A stretch of 64,000 nt of DNA, taken from positions 54,751,341-54,815,340 of the forward strand of contig CP154955.1 in assembly GCA_039621445.1 (NCBI GenBank), given 5' to 3'. The notes beneath the pieces were generated by a model that had not been told where the DNA came from, searched no databases, and saw nothing but the letters and a program-made list of their open reading frames with translations. This stretch comes from Euglena gracilis. Its lineage: Eukaryota; Euglenida; Euglenophyceae; Euglenales. The position numbers and the translations under genes were made by a program. Numbering within the stretch: position 1 is the stretch's first letter; each line of letters begins with the position of its first letter. Positions 21,334 through 32,500 of the stretch are shown in pieces.

Positions 21334-22926
21334 TCAGAAGTAATAATGTTCCTTATTTCTAAGAGCAACAGAAACAGAGCGAATTAAACAGTAACTGTAT
21401 GCAACTATCAAGAGGAAGTAATCCAAATACGAAACTCGGTCAGCGACAGCGGACACCACTGCAGGGACCGCATGTCGCTCCGCGCCACATCCAGCAGTAC
21501 CCTGATGGTCTTCTCTGTCAGCTGCATTCGACGGATTTGACCCACGGCCTGATGCAGCGGCGGAGCCGCTGTACAACAGGAGGAAGCCGCAATTTCCAAG
21601 TTGCCAACGAGCTCGCACAGTTCTGGATGTCCTGGAGACACCGGGAAGGTCACGGAACGTGTCCTTGTTCCCTGACGATGCAGCAGGTTCTCCAGTTGCA
21701 GAACTCATCCCCAGTGCATGGTACACGTGTCACGTGACAAGCACTCATCTAGTACCATAGACCCAATGATTTATGTTGAAAAACTCATTTGTATTCATTG
21801 GAAGTGGCATTCCGCTTCGTAATACCAAATGTCGATTTTCTGATATCCCTGAAAGTGATCCAGGATTCATTGAAACATCTTAACTTTTTCTACCCAAACT
21901 GTAATTGTAATCAGTACCCAGCACTGATCCGAAAGCCGTGAGGTTCTGGCTCAGGTTCGGTGTCGCTGGATCCGTTCCCCAGCGCAGCCAGCAGAAGTTG
22001 TCCAGCCAGAGAACAATTTTGTCGTTCTGCCAGGGCGGTCTTTAAGGGACAGGAAAGTTTTTTTTTTATTTTCTTAAGGACCGCCCCCCTTTCGGCCAAA
22101 GGGCCGACCAAGGGCCGAACTGGGACTTGAACGGGGTCCAAAATTAAAAAGTCCAAAAAAAAACACATTTTTTGATGGTTTGGGTGGATGGGCGATGGTC
22201 CAAGGATGCCAAGAATCAGTTTTTTTTTGCCTGATGTCGATGTGTTCTCACCGAAGAATGCCAAATTCCTTTGCCATTTTCCTGTACATTTTTATTGAGC
22301 GTGCTGGGACAGCAGAGTTTTTTTTTATTTCCTTAAGGACCGCCCTGCGTTCCGCAGAGGCCAGGATGTCCTGCACAGCCGCTTCAGCACGGGCTGCCAC
22401 CGGCTCCTCTGTGCGACCCACCATACCGCTGTGTCGCAGCGTTCTCCGCGTTGCTCTCGGCAGCTGCTGCAGTGCCCGCATGTTGGGAGTGTTCTGGACC
22501 ACTGTATTGGGGTCCACGAAGGGCTTCACCTGACGATGCAGCATACGCCACACAGCGTACACTGCAGTGGCCAGCTGGCCCAACCACCGCGGCCGGCAGG
22601 CCAATGACCACAGGTAGACCTCCTGCACCACTTCCATTGTGCGGCGCGAACACCGATTCAGCCGCACCATGCAGCACTGCCACTATCGCCTGGACTCCCA
22701 TATCACGAGCAAGAAACACATCGTGAAGCAGGTCCCATCCAGAACGTGGCCGACCGCGATGTAAATAAGCTCTAAGTTCCCGAATGTTCAGGACCAGTTC
22801 CACGGACGATACAGCAGGTGGCATGTGTTTTTGTAATTCTGTAAACCAAAAGTGAATATATTGTGGTCCAGGAAGCGAATAACCGCTTCCTTGTAGTATT
22901 TTGTTGCCCAAGAACCTTGGAAACAC
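21334..22926 (-). pseudogene. Minus-strand coding remnant in island 1, interrupted by a MITE
   Basis: Several overlapping GC-rich minus-strand frames. Pieces that read like protein are LRAYLHRGRPRSGWDLLHDV (upstream part), NDKIVLWLDNFCWLRWGTDP followed by NLSQNLTAFGSVL (at about 21,900-22,030), and FPVSPGHPELCELVG ... RSLQWCPLSLTEFRIW (about 21,410-21,650). They lie in order on one strand but in different frames, so either introns or frameshifts separate them. The family 1 MITE sits between the first two. I do not recognise a family; an element-encoded protein is a guess from context. Confidence 0.35.
22031..22347. mobile_element. MITE family 1, copy inside the island-1 reading frames
   Basis: 317 bp, CAGGGCGGTCTTTAAGG to TTAAGGACCGCCCTG, flanked by CGTTCTGC (22,023-22,030) and CGTTCCGC (22,348-22,355). 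Removing it with one flank copy rejoins open minus-strand reading frames on both sides. Confidence 0.9.
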
Positions 22927-22929
22927 AAC

Positions 22930-25260
22930 ATATTATTAAATTTTTATATTTTCATTTATGAAGCGGTGTTACGCTTCATTTGAATGCTATTGGTTCTTTT
23001 TTAGGTGCTGTTTGGCAAGGGTATCTTGATTTTAAAACGAGGGTGCAACATGACGTTGGTTTCTCAAAATGGGCTCATCCAGAGCACGATGTAAGGTAAA
23101 AGCCTTCCCAAAATACGAGTACCTGGGAACTTACCATGAATTGATGTGGTTGGTGGTACAACTGCCCAAAAACGTCGGTTAAAAATTTCGCGATACAAAA
23201 GTGTAGGGCTGGTTTTTTGGCATTTTTGATGCCTTTTTTATGCAAGCGGAAAAAACGCTTCCATCAAACTAGAATTTCGAAATTATGTGTGTATTTTTTG
23301 GTACAACCGCGCGGGTGATCACTGTTGCTACTCGAACTTGCATGAACGCCTGTGTGATCACAGTCACTACCCGGCCCTGCGGACTGCTCAGGTGATCACC
23401 GTCATTACCACCCATATCTTGATCCCGGTATATACATGCTCTGCTCACGTTTCTTCGACTTCCCTGTGAACGGTAAGTGAGAGGGACACCAGAAACACTG
23501 CGTATATACTCCTGCTGAAAAACGACGCGCAATCCATCCTGCGTGATCATTGTCGCTACCCGCACATGCTGCTTCCTATCGAAACGGAATTCCGCAGCAT
23601 AGAAGCAAAAGGGCGGCTGTCACCGGTGGGGAACCACAGAACGTATGTGGAGAGAGTGGGCAGTCCCCGCCACATATGGCTTTTGCTGACCATAGCCAGC
23701 GGCAGCCCAATGAGGACACGCAGTTAAACTACCTGAATGCATGTCATAACGGCTGTGTAGTATTTGGTGGCCACCGCACTTGGTATGAACAAACATAATC
23801 GCGAATTTGAGTAGGACGTGAAGCGGTTTCCGCTTCATTTTACCATTGTTGTATAATGAAACCAATGCGTAGGTTAGAATACAGCGATGGTAAAAATTCC
23901 ATGAAAGTCAAGGTTGCGGAGGGCTTCTCATGGACTCAATGAATTCTGCGGGTGTCTCACACAGAATGATTGGAACGTACACAGCTTGCGATGGATATAT
24001 TTATCTTGTAGCTGCCATTTGCATTTACTGAACTTTCTACTTGGATGATAGGAATGCCATTGTTGTTCTATTGCCGGTAGATGCTACCGGTAAACAGTTA
24101 TGTATTTCGCGAGCGACATTAAGGGTAATATCATTGTTTATGAAAGAGGAAGCAGAAATCCGCCTGCTGTTCATTTTACTGCTGCTTTTAGCTAAAAGTC
24201 ACAATAATTGGAATCATAAACACGATGTTGTCAACCGTTTACCGTTTCTAGGAAACACAAAGTGTGCTCAGCGTCGTTTAGCACATATTACGTGTATTTT
24301 GTGTATTGAGAGTAATGGGGAGCCTGGATTGTACGATCGCCTGCCCGGTCCAGCAAAAGCCGCAACCGAACCCCTGACGACTGGGCACCGTTCAGGGGTA
24401 CGGGGAAGTGAGATGGACCCAGTCCAGCCTCTCCCCTTTTTGTTTGCAATTCATCATCATTCGTGACCCAATATTGTGAATTTTTTATATATTAAGCGGA
24501 AAACCGCTTCCTCGGTCAGACATGAGCTTCTTTTCATTGACCTGCGGATGTTTCTCGCGCATTACTCAACCGCTAAACTGCTGAGTGCACCATCAACCAT
24601 GAAGCTGAGTGATCAGTGTATTCTAATTACACCATCATTTTGTAAACAGCAGTGCAAGGCGGGGAGCCACGGGGCTGCCAGGTGCCTGCTTCCGCCGCTT
24701 GCGGCCCCAGCAGCCCACAGCAGTACCCGACACCGACGGTGGCCAACGTCGGTGTCAGGTACAGTTGATGACAACAGAAGAACGTGGTCTCTCCTCTTTT
24801 TCATTTTGCAATGCGTAAAGATACAGCTGCGTTTCTGTTAATGCTGGTTCTGTTCTGATTTCCATATTATCATGTGTTTCCGCATCAGTGAAGTGGTATT
24901 CCGGTTCATTGTGGTTTATATTTCATTTTTGTTGTATATTTATTGGTGAGCTGTATATATTGTGTATATGGTTGGAAGTCACACCAACACCTGCTGCTCT
25001 GTATTCAAGACTCTCGTTATAGTATGTGGGTTAGCAATATATATTTTCTATTACTTTTTGCTGTTATCTGGTTCTCTCTGTTTTCTACGTGAAACAAAAT
25101 TTAAAATTCTTTGAAGCGGTTTTCCGCTTCATCTGTTCCATCGTCTTACATGGCGAAAAAAAATTAGACAGTTGGTGCAATTTAAAATTTTTGACTGTTT
25201 TTGAAGACAATTTGCCAGTTTCCAGAGCGCAGTTCAGTCAAATTTTTGATGGGCAATTTA
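22930..25260. other. Rest of island 1, no firm gene
   Basis: AT-rich DNA with GAAGCGG hairpins near 22,865, 22,958, 23,236, 23,818, 24,494 and 25,114. Frames such as the plus-strand one at 24,041-24,466 are open but have no motif I recognise. Confidence 0.4.
23310..23560. repeat. GTGATCAC-containing short repeats
   Basis: GTGATCAC followed by GT and a TAC box recurs about every 37 bases at 23,317, 23,358 and 23,391, and once more near 23,541. Function unknown. Confidence 0.5.
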
Positions 25261-25267
25261 CGCCGCC

Positions 25268-28200
25268 TAGGACAAAGGGGTTGTGACGGCGGGGACCAAT
25301 GGGCCATCCAGAAACATAATTTGGTGGGTTTGGCACACGGCGTCAGTTCAGGGGCGATAAAGTGTGCACTGACGAAATTGTGTTTATAGGCGCAAATGCG
25401 CGCACAAACATTATTATGTCCATGGGTTCTGAATGGTCGATAAATGCTGTGACAAAAGACAACTGTCAGACGCCGGTTAATCGCTCGTGGTTCATGTGCG
25501 CTAAAGCGTGCATCACGTTGTTTGTGGGTGCAAATGCGCAAATGAACTGCCTCCAGAGAATTCCAGAATTTCACAAGTGGTTCATTTGCGCATTAGCGCC
25601 CACGACTGACGTGATGCGCGCTTTGGCACAAATGAACCACCAATGGAGGGATGAAAAGACGACATGATTCGGCCCCGCAACAGCCACTTTTCACTGGCTT
25701 CTGAAAAGGTTCAAACCCAACGACCACACCGTCTCCTCCAACACCTGGTATTATGGGACTAATTCTGGTCCAGTGACAGGTCCCACAAAAGATAGAGACA
25801 GAGGATTCCATGGAGGAAGGTGTGCAGCCACCCGATAATGGACCACGTTGGCGTGTACCGATTTTAGGATCCCAAACGCCCTGCCGCTGGTCCTCAGCTT
25901 GGGATCCGCTGCTGCAGCCTTGTAGTATGTGGTGTAATATTGCTCCATCTGTCGTTACGGGCGGCTGCATTACCCAAGCCAGTTCAGGCACCATGTCAGC
26001 ACCAGTTCCAATTGCCGCAACAGCGGGTGTGTGCTTCTCGCCTGTTCCACATTTGACAACACCAATCTCACCGGTATTATGTGGGGGGAGGGCTTAGGCG
26101 GCCGGATTCACAAATAAGGGTTTTTTCTTTGGAGTGGGCGCATTTGTGCAAATTTACAACGTTGCGAAATTTCTGGGACCCTGTACCCTATCACATGGAA
26201 AACAGATGATGAACTGGTACACCCCTATATTTGAGGGTAACCCCAGGTGGTTTGGCATGTGTTTTGCTTAACAGGTGACGCGAACAGGGCCGAGGGATCC
26301 GACTGAGGTCCAGAGCACCAAAGGTCCGACATCCCTTCCAGAAATTATAGCATCTTTTGGGCAGTGCTGCCTGTTCACCTCCCAATCACTGGACCTTGGG
26401 ACTCATGAGAGGTTCAAAAATGAGCAGGCTACTTAGGCGGGTGCCTTTTCTTCACCTGCCACACCATGTCACCCCCCCCCTCCAGAGGGGGTCCGGCAGC
26501 ATCGCCAAACAGCCGGGGCACCAGAGGGCAGGTGTTCTCCCACTGTTTTCTGTTCTTCAAAATTTCAAGGCGTTCCAGGGGGTGTTTTCCAAAGCCCCCC
26601 TAAAACGACCATTTTGTCAAAATCCCCAAATGGACTCAAAACAACCCAAATTTTTTGCGCAGGTGTCACCCTCTCAAAATTTTGAACTTAAAACGGTGGG
26701 TGTCGTAAACGGAAACCCGCGCAACCCAAATGCACAAAAACTGGAAAAAAACCTGGGCAATTGGCACCGCCTAAGCCAAAGTCGAACCCCTTTTGCCAAA
26801 ATATGGCCATCTTTTTGGTTATTTTGTCTGCAGATTTTTCATTGAATGTGCTGGCCACCCCTAGCAAAGGCTGGGATGTGAGCCTTCCGTCGGGCCTATG
26901 CCAGGTGTGAAATTCACCCTGGGGCACGGTCACCTGTTGCAGAGGGCAACGGATCCCTCAAAATTGGAGGTACCAGAGACCGAAATGAAATGCAATCGTG
27001 CAGAAGAGACCTCCCTGAAGGTTGAAGATTAACAGGTTTGCGAGTGCAAGTCTGGAGGACAAATCAAACAATGGCGGCAACCTCCGGGGGAGGGGGGTAA
27101 AATGACCCCGTGAGTGCTTCAACTTCTCAGAGGGAGGGGAGGTACGAATCGGGCGGGGGTGCCATTCTGTAACACCGAAATCTGACCACGGAGGCAAGGA
27201 AATTTTAACCTCACCTGGGGTGTGCTCTTCCTTGAAAAGACCCTTGACGTCGGCCTAGACAAATGTGCATGTGAGCCTTTAACAGTGGTGTTTGGTTGAT
27301 AGGTCAGCTGACATGCTGTTTGAAAACAGCCGGTTTGCTGAAGCTATCGTGGGCAGCAGTCAGACCAGAACGGTTCAGACTCAGCAGGTGCCATGGTGGT
27401 CATGGGCGGCGCGCAGACAGCGAAGTTGATTGCTTCGGCCCAGGCTTCTTTTTTTGTACCCAACTCTGTGAAGCTCAGTGCTCATTCTCGTGGTATCCGT
27501 TCATTCAATGACCCCCAGTCATTGAATGATTGAAGGTCGCCAAGTACCCCCCCCCTTGTACAAGCACTGGAAGTGGTGTACAAGCACTGGGGCGGGTGCT
27601 TATTCTACCAAAATATGGGAAGCATTTAGGGTTGTGCTTCGACAAGGGGGAAAAAATATGACTGCAAAAAATCTGGTGCTTCGCGTTGAAAGAGAAAAAT
27701 CCCCCTTATTATCCTTCCCCCCCCCTAGTCGTATGACCGGGTTCCTGCAACCTGTGACCGGGGGGTGGTCATAAACGAGGCGGCGGTTGTAGGTAAGGTG
27801 GTGTTAAATTTTTCGCAACCTGCAACCTGTGACCGGGGGGGGGGGGGTCATAACACCCCCATGACCTGCAACCTGTGACCGGGGGGTGGTCATAAATGAG
27901 GGGTGGTCATACGACTAGGGGGGGGGGTATTATATTATTTTTGGGGCCTGTTGATTTCTGGGGCATTCGGATGGAAATTCACAACACCATCTCACCAAAT
28001 CAGGCTTGATACGTTTTTAAAATGCAAACTCACAAATTTGCAAATTCACAAATGTTGAAATTGATGCAAAATTTCTCTGAAAAACACGCACAACACAAGC
28101 GTCTCAGAGAAGACGACCATTAAAAGTTGGATAAGGACCGGCGGGTGATACTCAGGCAAGGGTGGTGCTTCTTAGACAAGGGGGGAAGAGTTACTGATGG

Positions 28201-28500
28201 GCTGATAATTTCCTGGGAGGACATGAGACCGGGGAGGGTTGTCAGGCATTGCAAAACAGAAGAAAGGCAACGGCAAGCAATAATAAAAACATTAAACAAC
28301 TCCGAGGTTGACCCCAAAACACATCGTGAGTGGCAGAAAGAGTCTGAAATTGAGTTTTTACCTATTTTTTGACTTTTTGGGGGGAAAATGGGTTGGGTCC
28401 CCCGGGACCCCCCCCGGGGCGGCCCCCCCAGGGGTGGGTGGGGGAGACCCCCCGTCTTAAAAAAAACCCCATCTTCCCCCCGGTGCTTGCCCATCCTTTC
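25268..28500. other. Spacer between island 1 and copy B
   Basis: Contains a class III hairpin repeat (25,370-25,650), the element at 26,432-26,775, C/G-run hairpins near 27,830-27,930 with repeated CCTGCAACCTGTGACCGGGG, and the repeat edge TTCTAAGACAAGGGGTG at 28,504 also seen at 193. No coding sequence supported. Confidence 0.45.
26432..26775. mobile_element. MITE-like element with CTTAGGCGG ends
   Basis: 344 bp; CTTAGGCGGGTGCC at the left and GGCACCGCCTAAG at the right are inverted partners. The ends resemble those of the two islands (TAGGCGG). No clear longer target duplication. Confidence 0.6.
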
Positions 28501-29167
28501 CAGTTCTAAGACAAGGGGTGGAAGGTTCAGGACATGCTTTTTTCTGACTAAAGACCCTTGCACTTGGAAGGGTCAAAAAGCATGGTTGTTGAATATTTTT
28601 GATGTGCTGGGAAAGGTCCGGGATACCCACAAAGAAAAAGAACCGAAACAGTGCAATACAATAACGCAAAGAATTAGCAAAAGAAAAGCCAAAAAAATGA
28701 GCACAAGGTGAATTATGTGAATGGCATTCTCCTTGTTGAGTGTCTGACAGAAACCAAAACCCTTCTCACAGAGCAAAGGGCAGGTGAGAATCTGGGTCCC
28801 ATTTTCGTAGAACACAGCGGTATACGCAGCGAGGAGGTTGGAGGTCGAGACCATGCTATTATTGATTAAGGAGTGTCTGACCTCACCCAAACACCTGGGG
28901 AGGTGACTGAGTGTTGGCCGGGGGGGGGGGGGGGCGGCCACATGGTGCCGAAGAAACTGGTAAAAAAAATTTGAGGTTTGGCCAAAATCCACTGATTTTC
29001 GGCCGTTTTGGCCCAAGTGGCCAAAGTGACTCCCCCTGGAGGTGGGATGGGAAGAAGACGGCTGACTGGTTTTTTGAAAGTTGAAAGTTATCCCCCGGAA
29101 GTTGGCAAGCAATGGGATGGTCGAGGCCGGCCAGGCCACACCACCCATTTAGCAGTAGTTGGCGCAA

Positions 29168-29204
29168 ATGTGTGTGTGTGTGTGTGTGTGTGTGTGTTGT
29201 GTGT

Positions 29205-29235
<31 letters not shown>

Positions 29236-29342
29236 TGTGTGTGCGTGTGTGTGTGTGTGTGTGCGCGCGCGCGTGTGTGTGTGTGTGTGTGTTGTGTGTG
29301 TGTCTGCGTGTGTGTGTGTCTGTGTGTGTGTGTGTGTGTGTG
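29168..29342. repeat. GT microsatellite upstream of gene B exon 1
   Basis: About 175 bp of GT with TTGT, GC and CT interruptions. Orthologous to the array at 595-692 but longer. Confidence 0.95.
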
Positions 29343-29394
29343 ACATGCGCGTTTACCGTGGCGACACCCCGGAGCCCCTCGCCCCACAGGTGCA

Positions 29395-29586
29395 ATGGCG
29401 GGCCTGCCTCCCTGGGGGCGCCTTCTGCTGCTCTGCGTGCTGGTTGCCGTCGTACCCTCGCCGGCCACCAAAAAAAAGGAGCATCGGCCGCATATCATGG
29501 GCCAATGCTCTTTCCATTCACGCACAGGCTCGCACTGGACCGGTGGCTGGCCACATCCCCCGGGGGGCTGGTCCTCGGTGTGCTGC
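29395..29586 (+). CDS. Methyltransferase B exon 1: signal peptide
   Basis: [20 protein letters not shown], then PSPATKKKEH: basic/polar start, hydrophobic core and small-residue cleavage region. It has 64 codons and ends in phase 0 at a GTGAGG donor matching the one in copy A. A long GT microsatellite (29,168-29,342) lies just upstream, as in A. Confidence 0.55.
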
Positions 29587-32500
29587 GTGAGGGGCAGGGT
29601 TCGATACAGAGGATATCAGGAATTGCAGAGGGTGGGCCCCCCACCCCCCCTCCGCGATAATGAATCTTTATATTGTGTGTTTTTTTAGTTTTTTATTTGC
29701 AAGTATATTTTGAGATTTCCCCCAGAAATGGCAAAATTATTCTTCTCCTTGCTTTTTTCAGTACCATTTGGATTTTTGCTAAAAATTTGCAAGGAAATCT
29801 TATTTGGAGGTGCCTTATTTTTTAGAGGTGTAAGTAAGTAAGTAAGTGAGTAAGTAAGTAAGTCAGTCAGTCAGTAAGTAAGTCAGTAAGTAAGTCAGTA
29901 AGTTAGTAAAATAAATAAATAACTAAATGAATGAATGAATAAATAAATAAATAAATAAATAAATATATGGTAAGACTAACTCACTGCCCCCGGGGGGGGG
30001 GGGGGGGGTGGTTTAACCTGGGGTGGGGGTCCCACTTTTTTCACCAACTCCAAATTTTGGTTTTCGCGCCGCGATTCGCAGTATTTCCTGTTAATTTTGG
30101 GGGTTGGGTTCGGGTTAGGATTAGGGGTTAAAAATAGGTCCAAAAAGCAGGGTTGTCCGAAAAGAAGAAAAAAATGTTTCAGAAATGTAAGTTCTAACGC
30201 ATGAAAACTACAATGACTGGTGAAAACAAAAAAACACACATCAGAAATTCAATCAATATTTATTTATTTGTTTGTTTGTTTATTTATTTGTTTGTTTGTT
30301 TATTTGTTTATTTATTTATTTGGCAAGACTAATTCACTGCCCCCCCCCCCCCCCCGGGGGGGGCAGTGGTTGTACCTACCGAGGATTTCGGCCGCCCAGG
30401 TGAAACCACTGGGACCCCCCCCTTGTTTTCCCTGGGAAATTCTGGCCGGCTGGGGAAACTTTTTTCGGGAGCGGGGTAGTTTTTCGGGTTAATGTTGGGA
30501 ATAGGGTTAGGGTTGGGATTAGGGTTAGGGTTTGGGCCCAGAAATAGGGTTGGGATTGGGGGGAGTTAGGCATGTAGCCAATTTTGGCCTAAATTGTCGG
30601 CCTAAATCCGGACCCAATTTTCCTGATTTCGGCCGAACTTTTTCCTGGAATCGCAACCCTAACCCTAATCCCAGTCCCGCGGGAAGACCTTTTTTCGGCC
30701 AAACTTCTAAGAATAGACACCCCTTGGATTTTCGATTACCGGCCCAAATGTCAACCCAGAGTCTAATTTAAGGCCTGGCCCAGGGCAGGCTTTATGCCGA
30801 GTAACCCCCCCCCCCTGATAGAAGCACAGGTGTGCTTGTAGCGGACAGCCGCTTCTGGCGATGGGGGGGTGCTACTATTTGGACCCTACCTGTGTGATAT
30901 TTGTTGGTTTCCTTCAGAAACCCTATCAAAATGGGAGTGCGCTTTTCTTGGACCGCCGCCTCCGGGTGCGCTTCTATTTGGTCCCTGCGCTTGTGGAGGC
31001 TTCCATTGGGGTTAACCGATTTGAAGTTAGGCAGACCCCCCCCCAGCCTTATGTCAAACTCGTCTCAGGGGTTACAATTAAAAGCGCAGATTGGTTCCCT
31101 TGGGGCTGCTTCGCCGTGGTCTCGCCCTGTGGGGGTGGGTGGGGGTTACAGCAAGTCCTTTGCCTCGAGCCCTTTGGCTGTCCAAGTGGTGGCCAGGGGA
31201 AGCTGTCACAAAAGCTTGGGGGGGGGGGGACGTGCGGCACCCAAGTTATATTCCTGATTTGTGGTCAGCAGCAAAAAGTGATTTGCCTGATTTGCCTGCT
31301 TGACTCCTTTGTCTATTGACGTTTTAAACGATTTGCCACCCAACTCATTTACATCCACTCCTGCCATTGCTTTCGCGGCGGACTTTGGGACGTTTTCCCC
31401 CGCACGCAACCTGCATCGTACCCACTGAACACGTTAAAACTGCCGCCACAAAAAAATTCTCGGGTGGTGGGAGCGGTGAGTGGCGGTGGGCGGCGGGAGG
31501 AGACCCGTGGTGCCACCGTGAGCGTGGCGGCAGAGCGGGGAGGACGAGCTGCTGGCAGAGCGCTTCTTCCGCGGCCTGCGGAACGGAACCTTCGTGGAGA
31601 TCGGCGCTCTCGACGGCATCCTCGTCCAGGACAGCGAAGCCCCCCCGGCCTCTGACTGAATTTCAAGGCGTGGCCGACCCACCGCGGGGGGGGGGGGGTA
31701 GTGAACATATGCCCAAAACTGCCGGGGCCAACGCACTCCGGCGTCGAAGGCACCAGAAGCCCAGAAAACGGCCATTTTGGCCCGATTTCGGCCCACGACC
31801 AGGCAGCCTCCCCCCCCCCCCGGGGCAATGCCTGCCTGCCCAGGCACTCAAGGGAGCACCGCGACCCCCCACCCTCCCCCGGGTTGGTCTGAGTGAGAGA
31901 GTTTTTCAGCATTGCTGTGCTGAAATGCATGCAAGAAGCTGAGGGATGTCCAACGACCCGGCTTATTCAGCCTGGTCAGATGCCACAATGCAAAAGATAA
32001 TCCACAATATTTTCGGTACTCATAGAACCAACCAATGCCGTATGTATGTATCCTCCCACTTTGTCCAAGACATGTTGCCAATGTTTTGGAGTTTGCCACT
32101 AGAGGGGATGCAAATGACACGAGAGCAGTTTTAATATACTGGTTTGTTGAGATGGGCGGTTGTAAAGCTTTGTGGGACAGATCATCATTGCATCATTCCA
32201 TTCCATATGTCCGTATGTCCGACATGTTAATGCAAAGTGGCCAAAAATAGCTGAAAGGCAAAATGGGCACCAAAAAGAGCCTGAAAATGGCCAAGTGGCT
32301 GAAATTGGGGGAAAAGCAGTTTTGAATTTCCCAAAAAGGCCAGAATTGCTTGAAAGGGGGGCTAGATTGCTTTAATTTGGGTTTCAGCCAATAGAAGGAC
32401 ACACCTGCCGTGGAACCCAAGAAATGAGCAAATTGTAATTGTGACTGAGTGGCTTTGTTGTTGATGGTTTGCTTGGACTCGAGGTCAGGCTGTATTTTAG

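Larger units (their letters stand above)
20809..25267. mobile_element. Island 1: 4.5-kb AT-richer element with GGCGGCG ends
   Basis: Left end GGCGGCGTAAACCCAAAATTT; right end GGGCAATTTACGCCGCC, which is its inverted partner. The interior is free of the long C/G runs that fill the rest of the window, and it is dotted with hairpins of the form GAAGCGG-loop-CCGCTTC. A second island with the same ends and hairpins is at 43,344-47,036. A TA follows the right end, but the left flank is TC, so the target duplication is unclear. Probably a large transposon-like element. Confidence 0.6.

Noticed and set aside
31500-31533. Exon 2 of gene B extended further upstream
   Set aside because: A TGA in frame near 31,518 closes it, and copy A differs there by an indel. 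A CAG acceptor at the exon start explains both copies.
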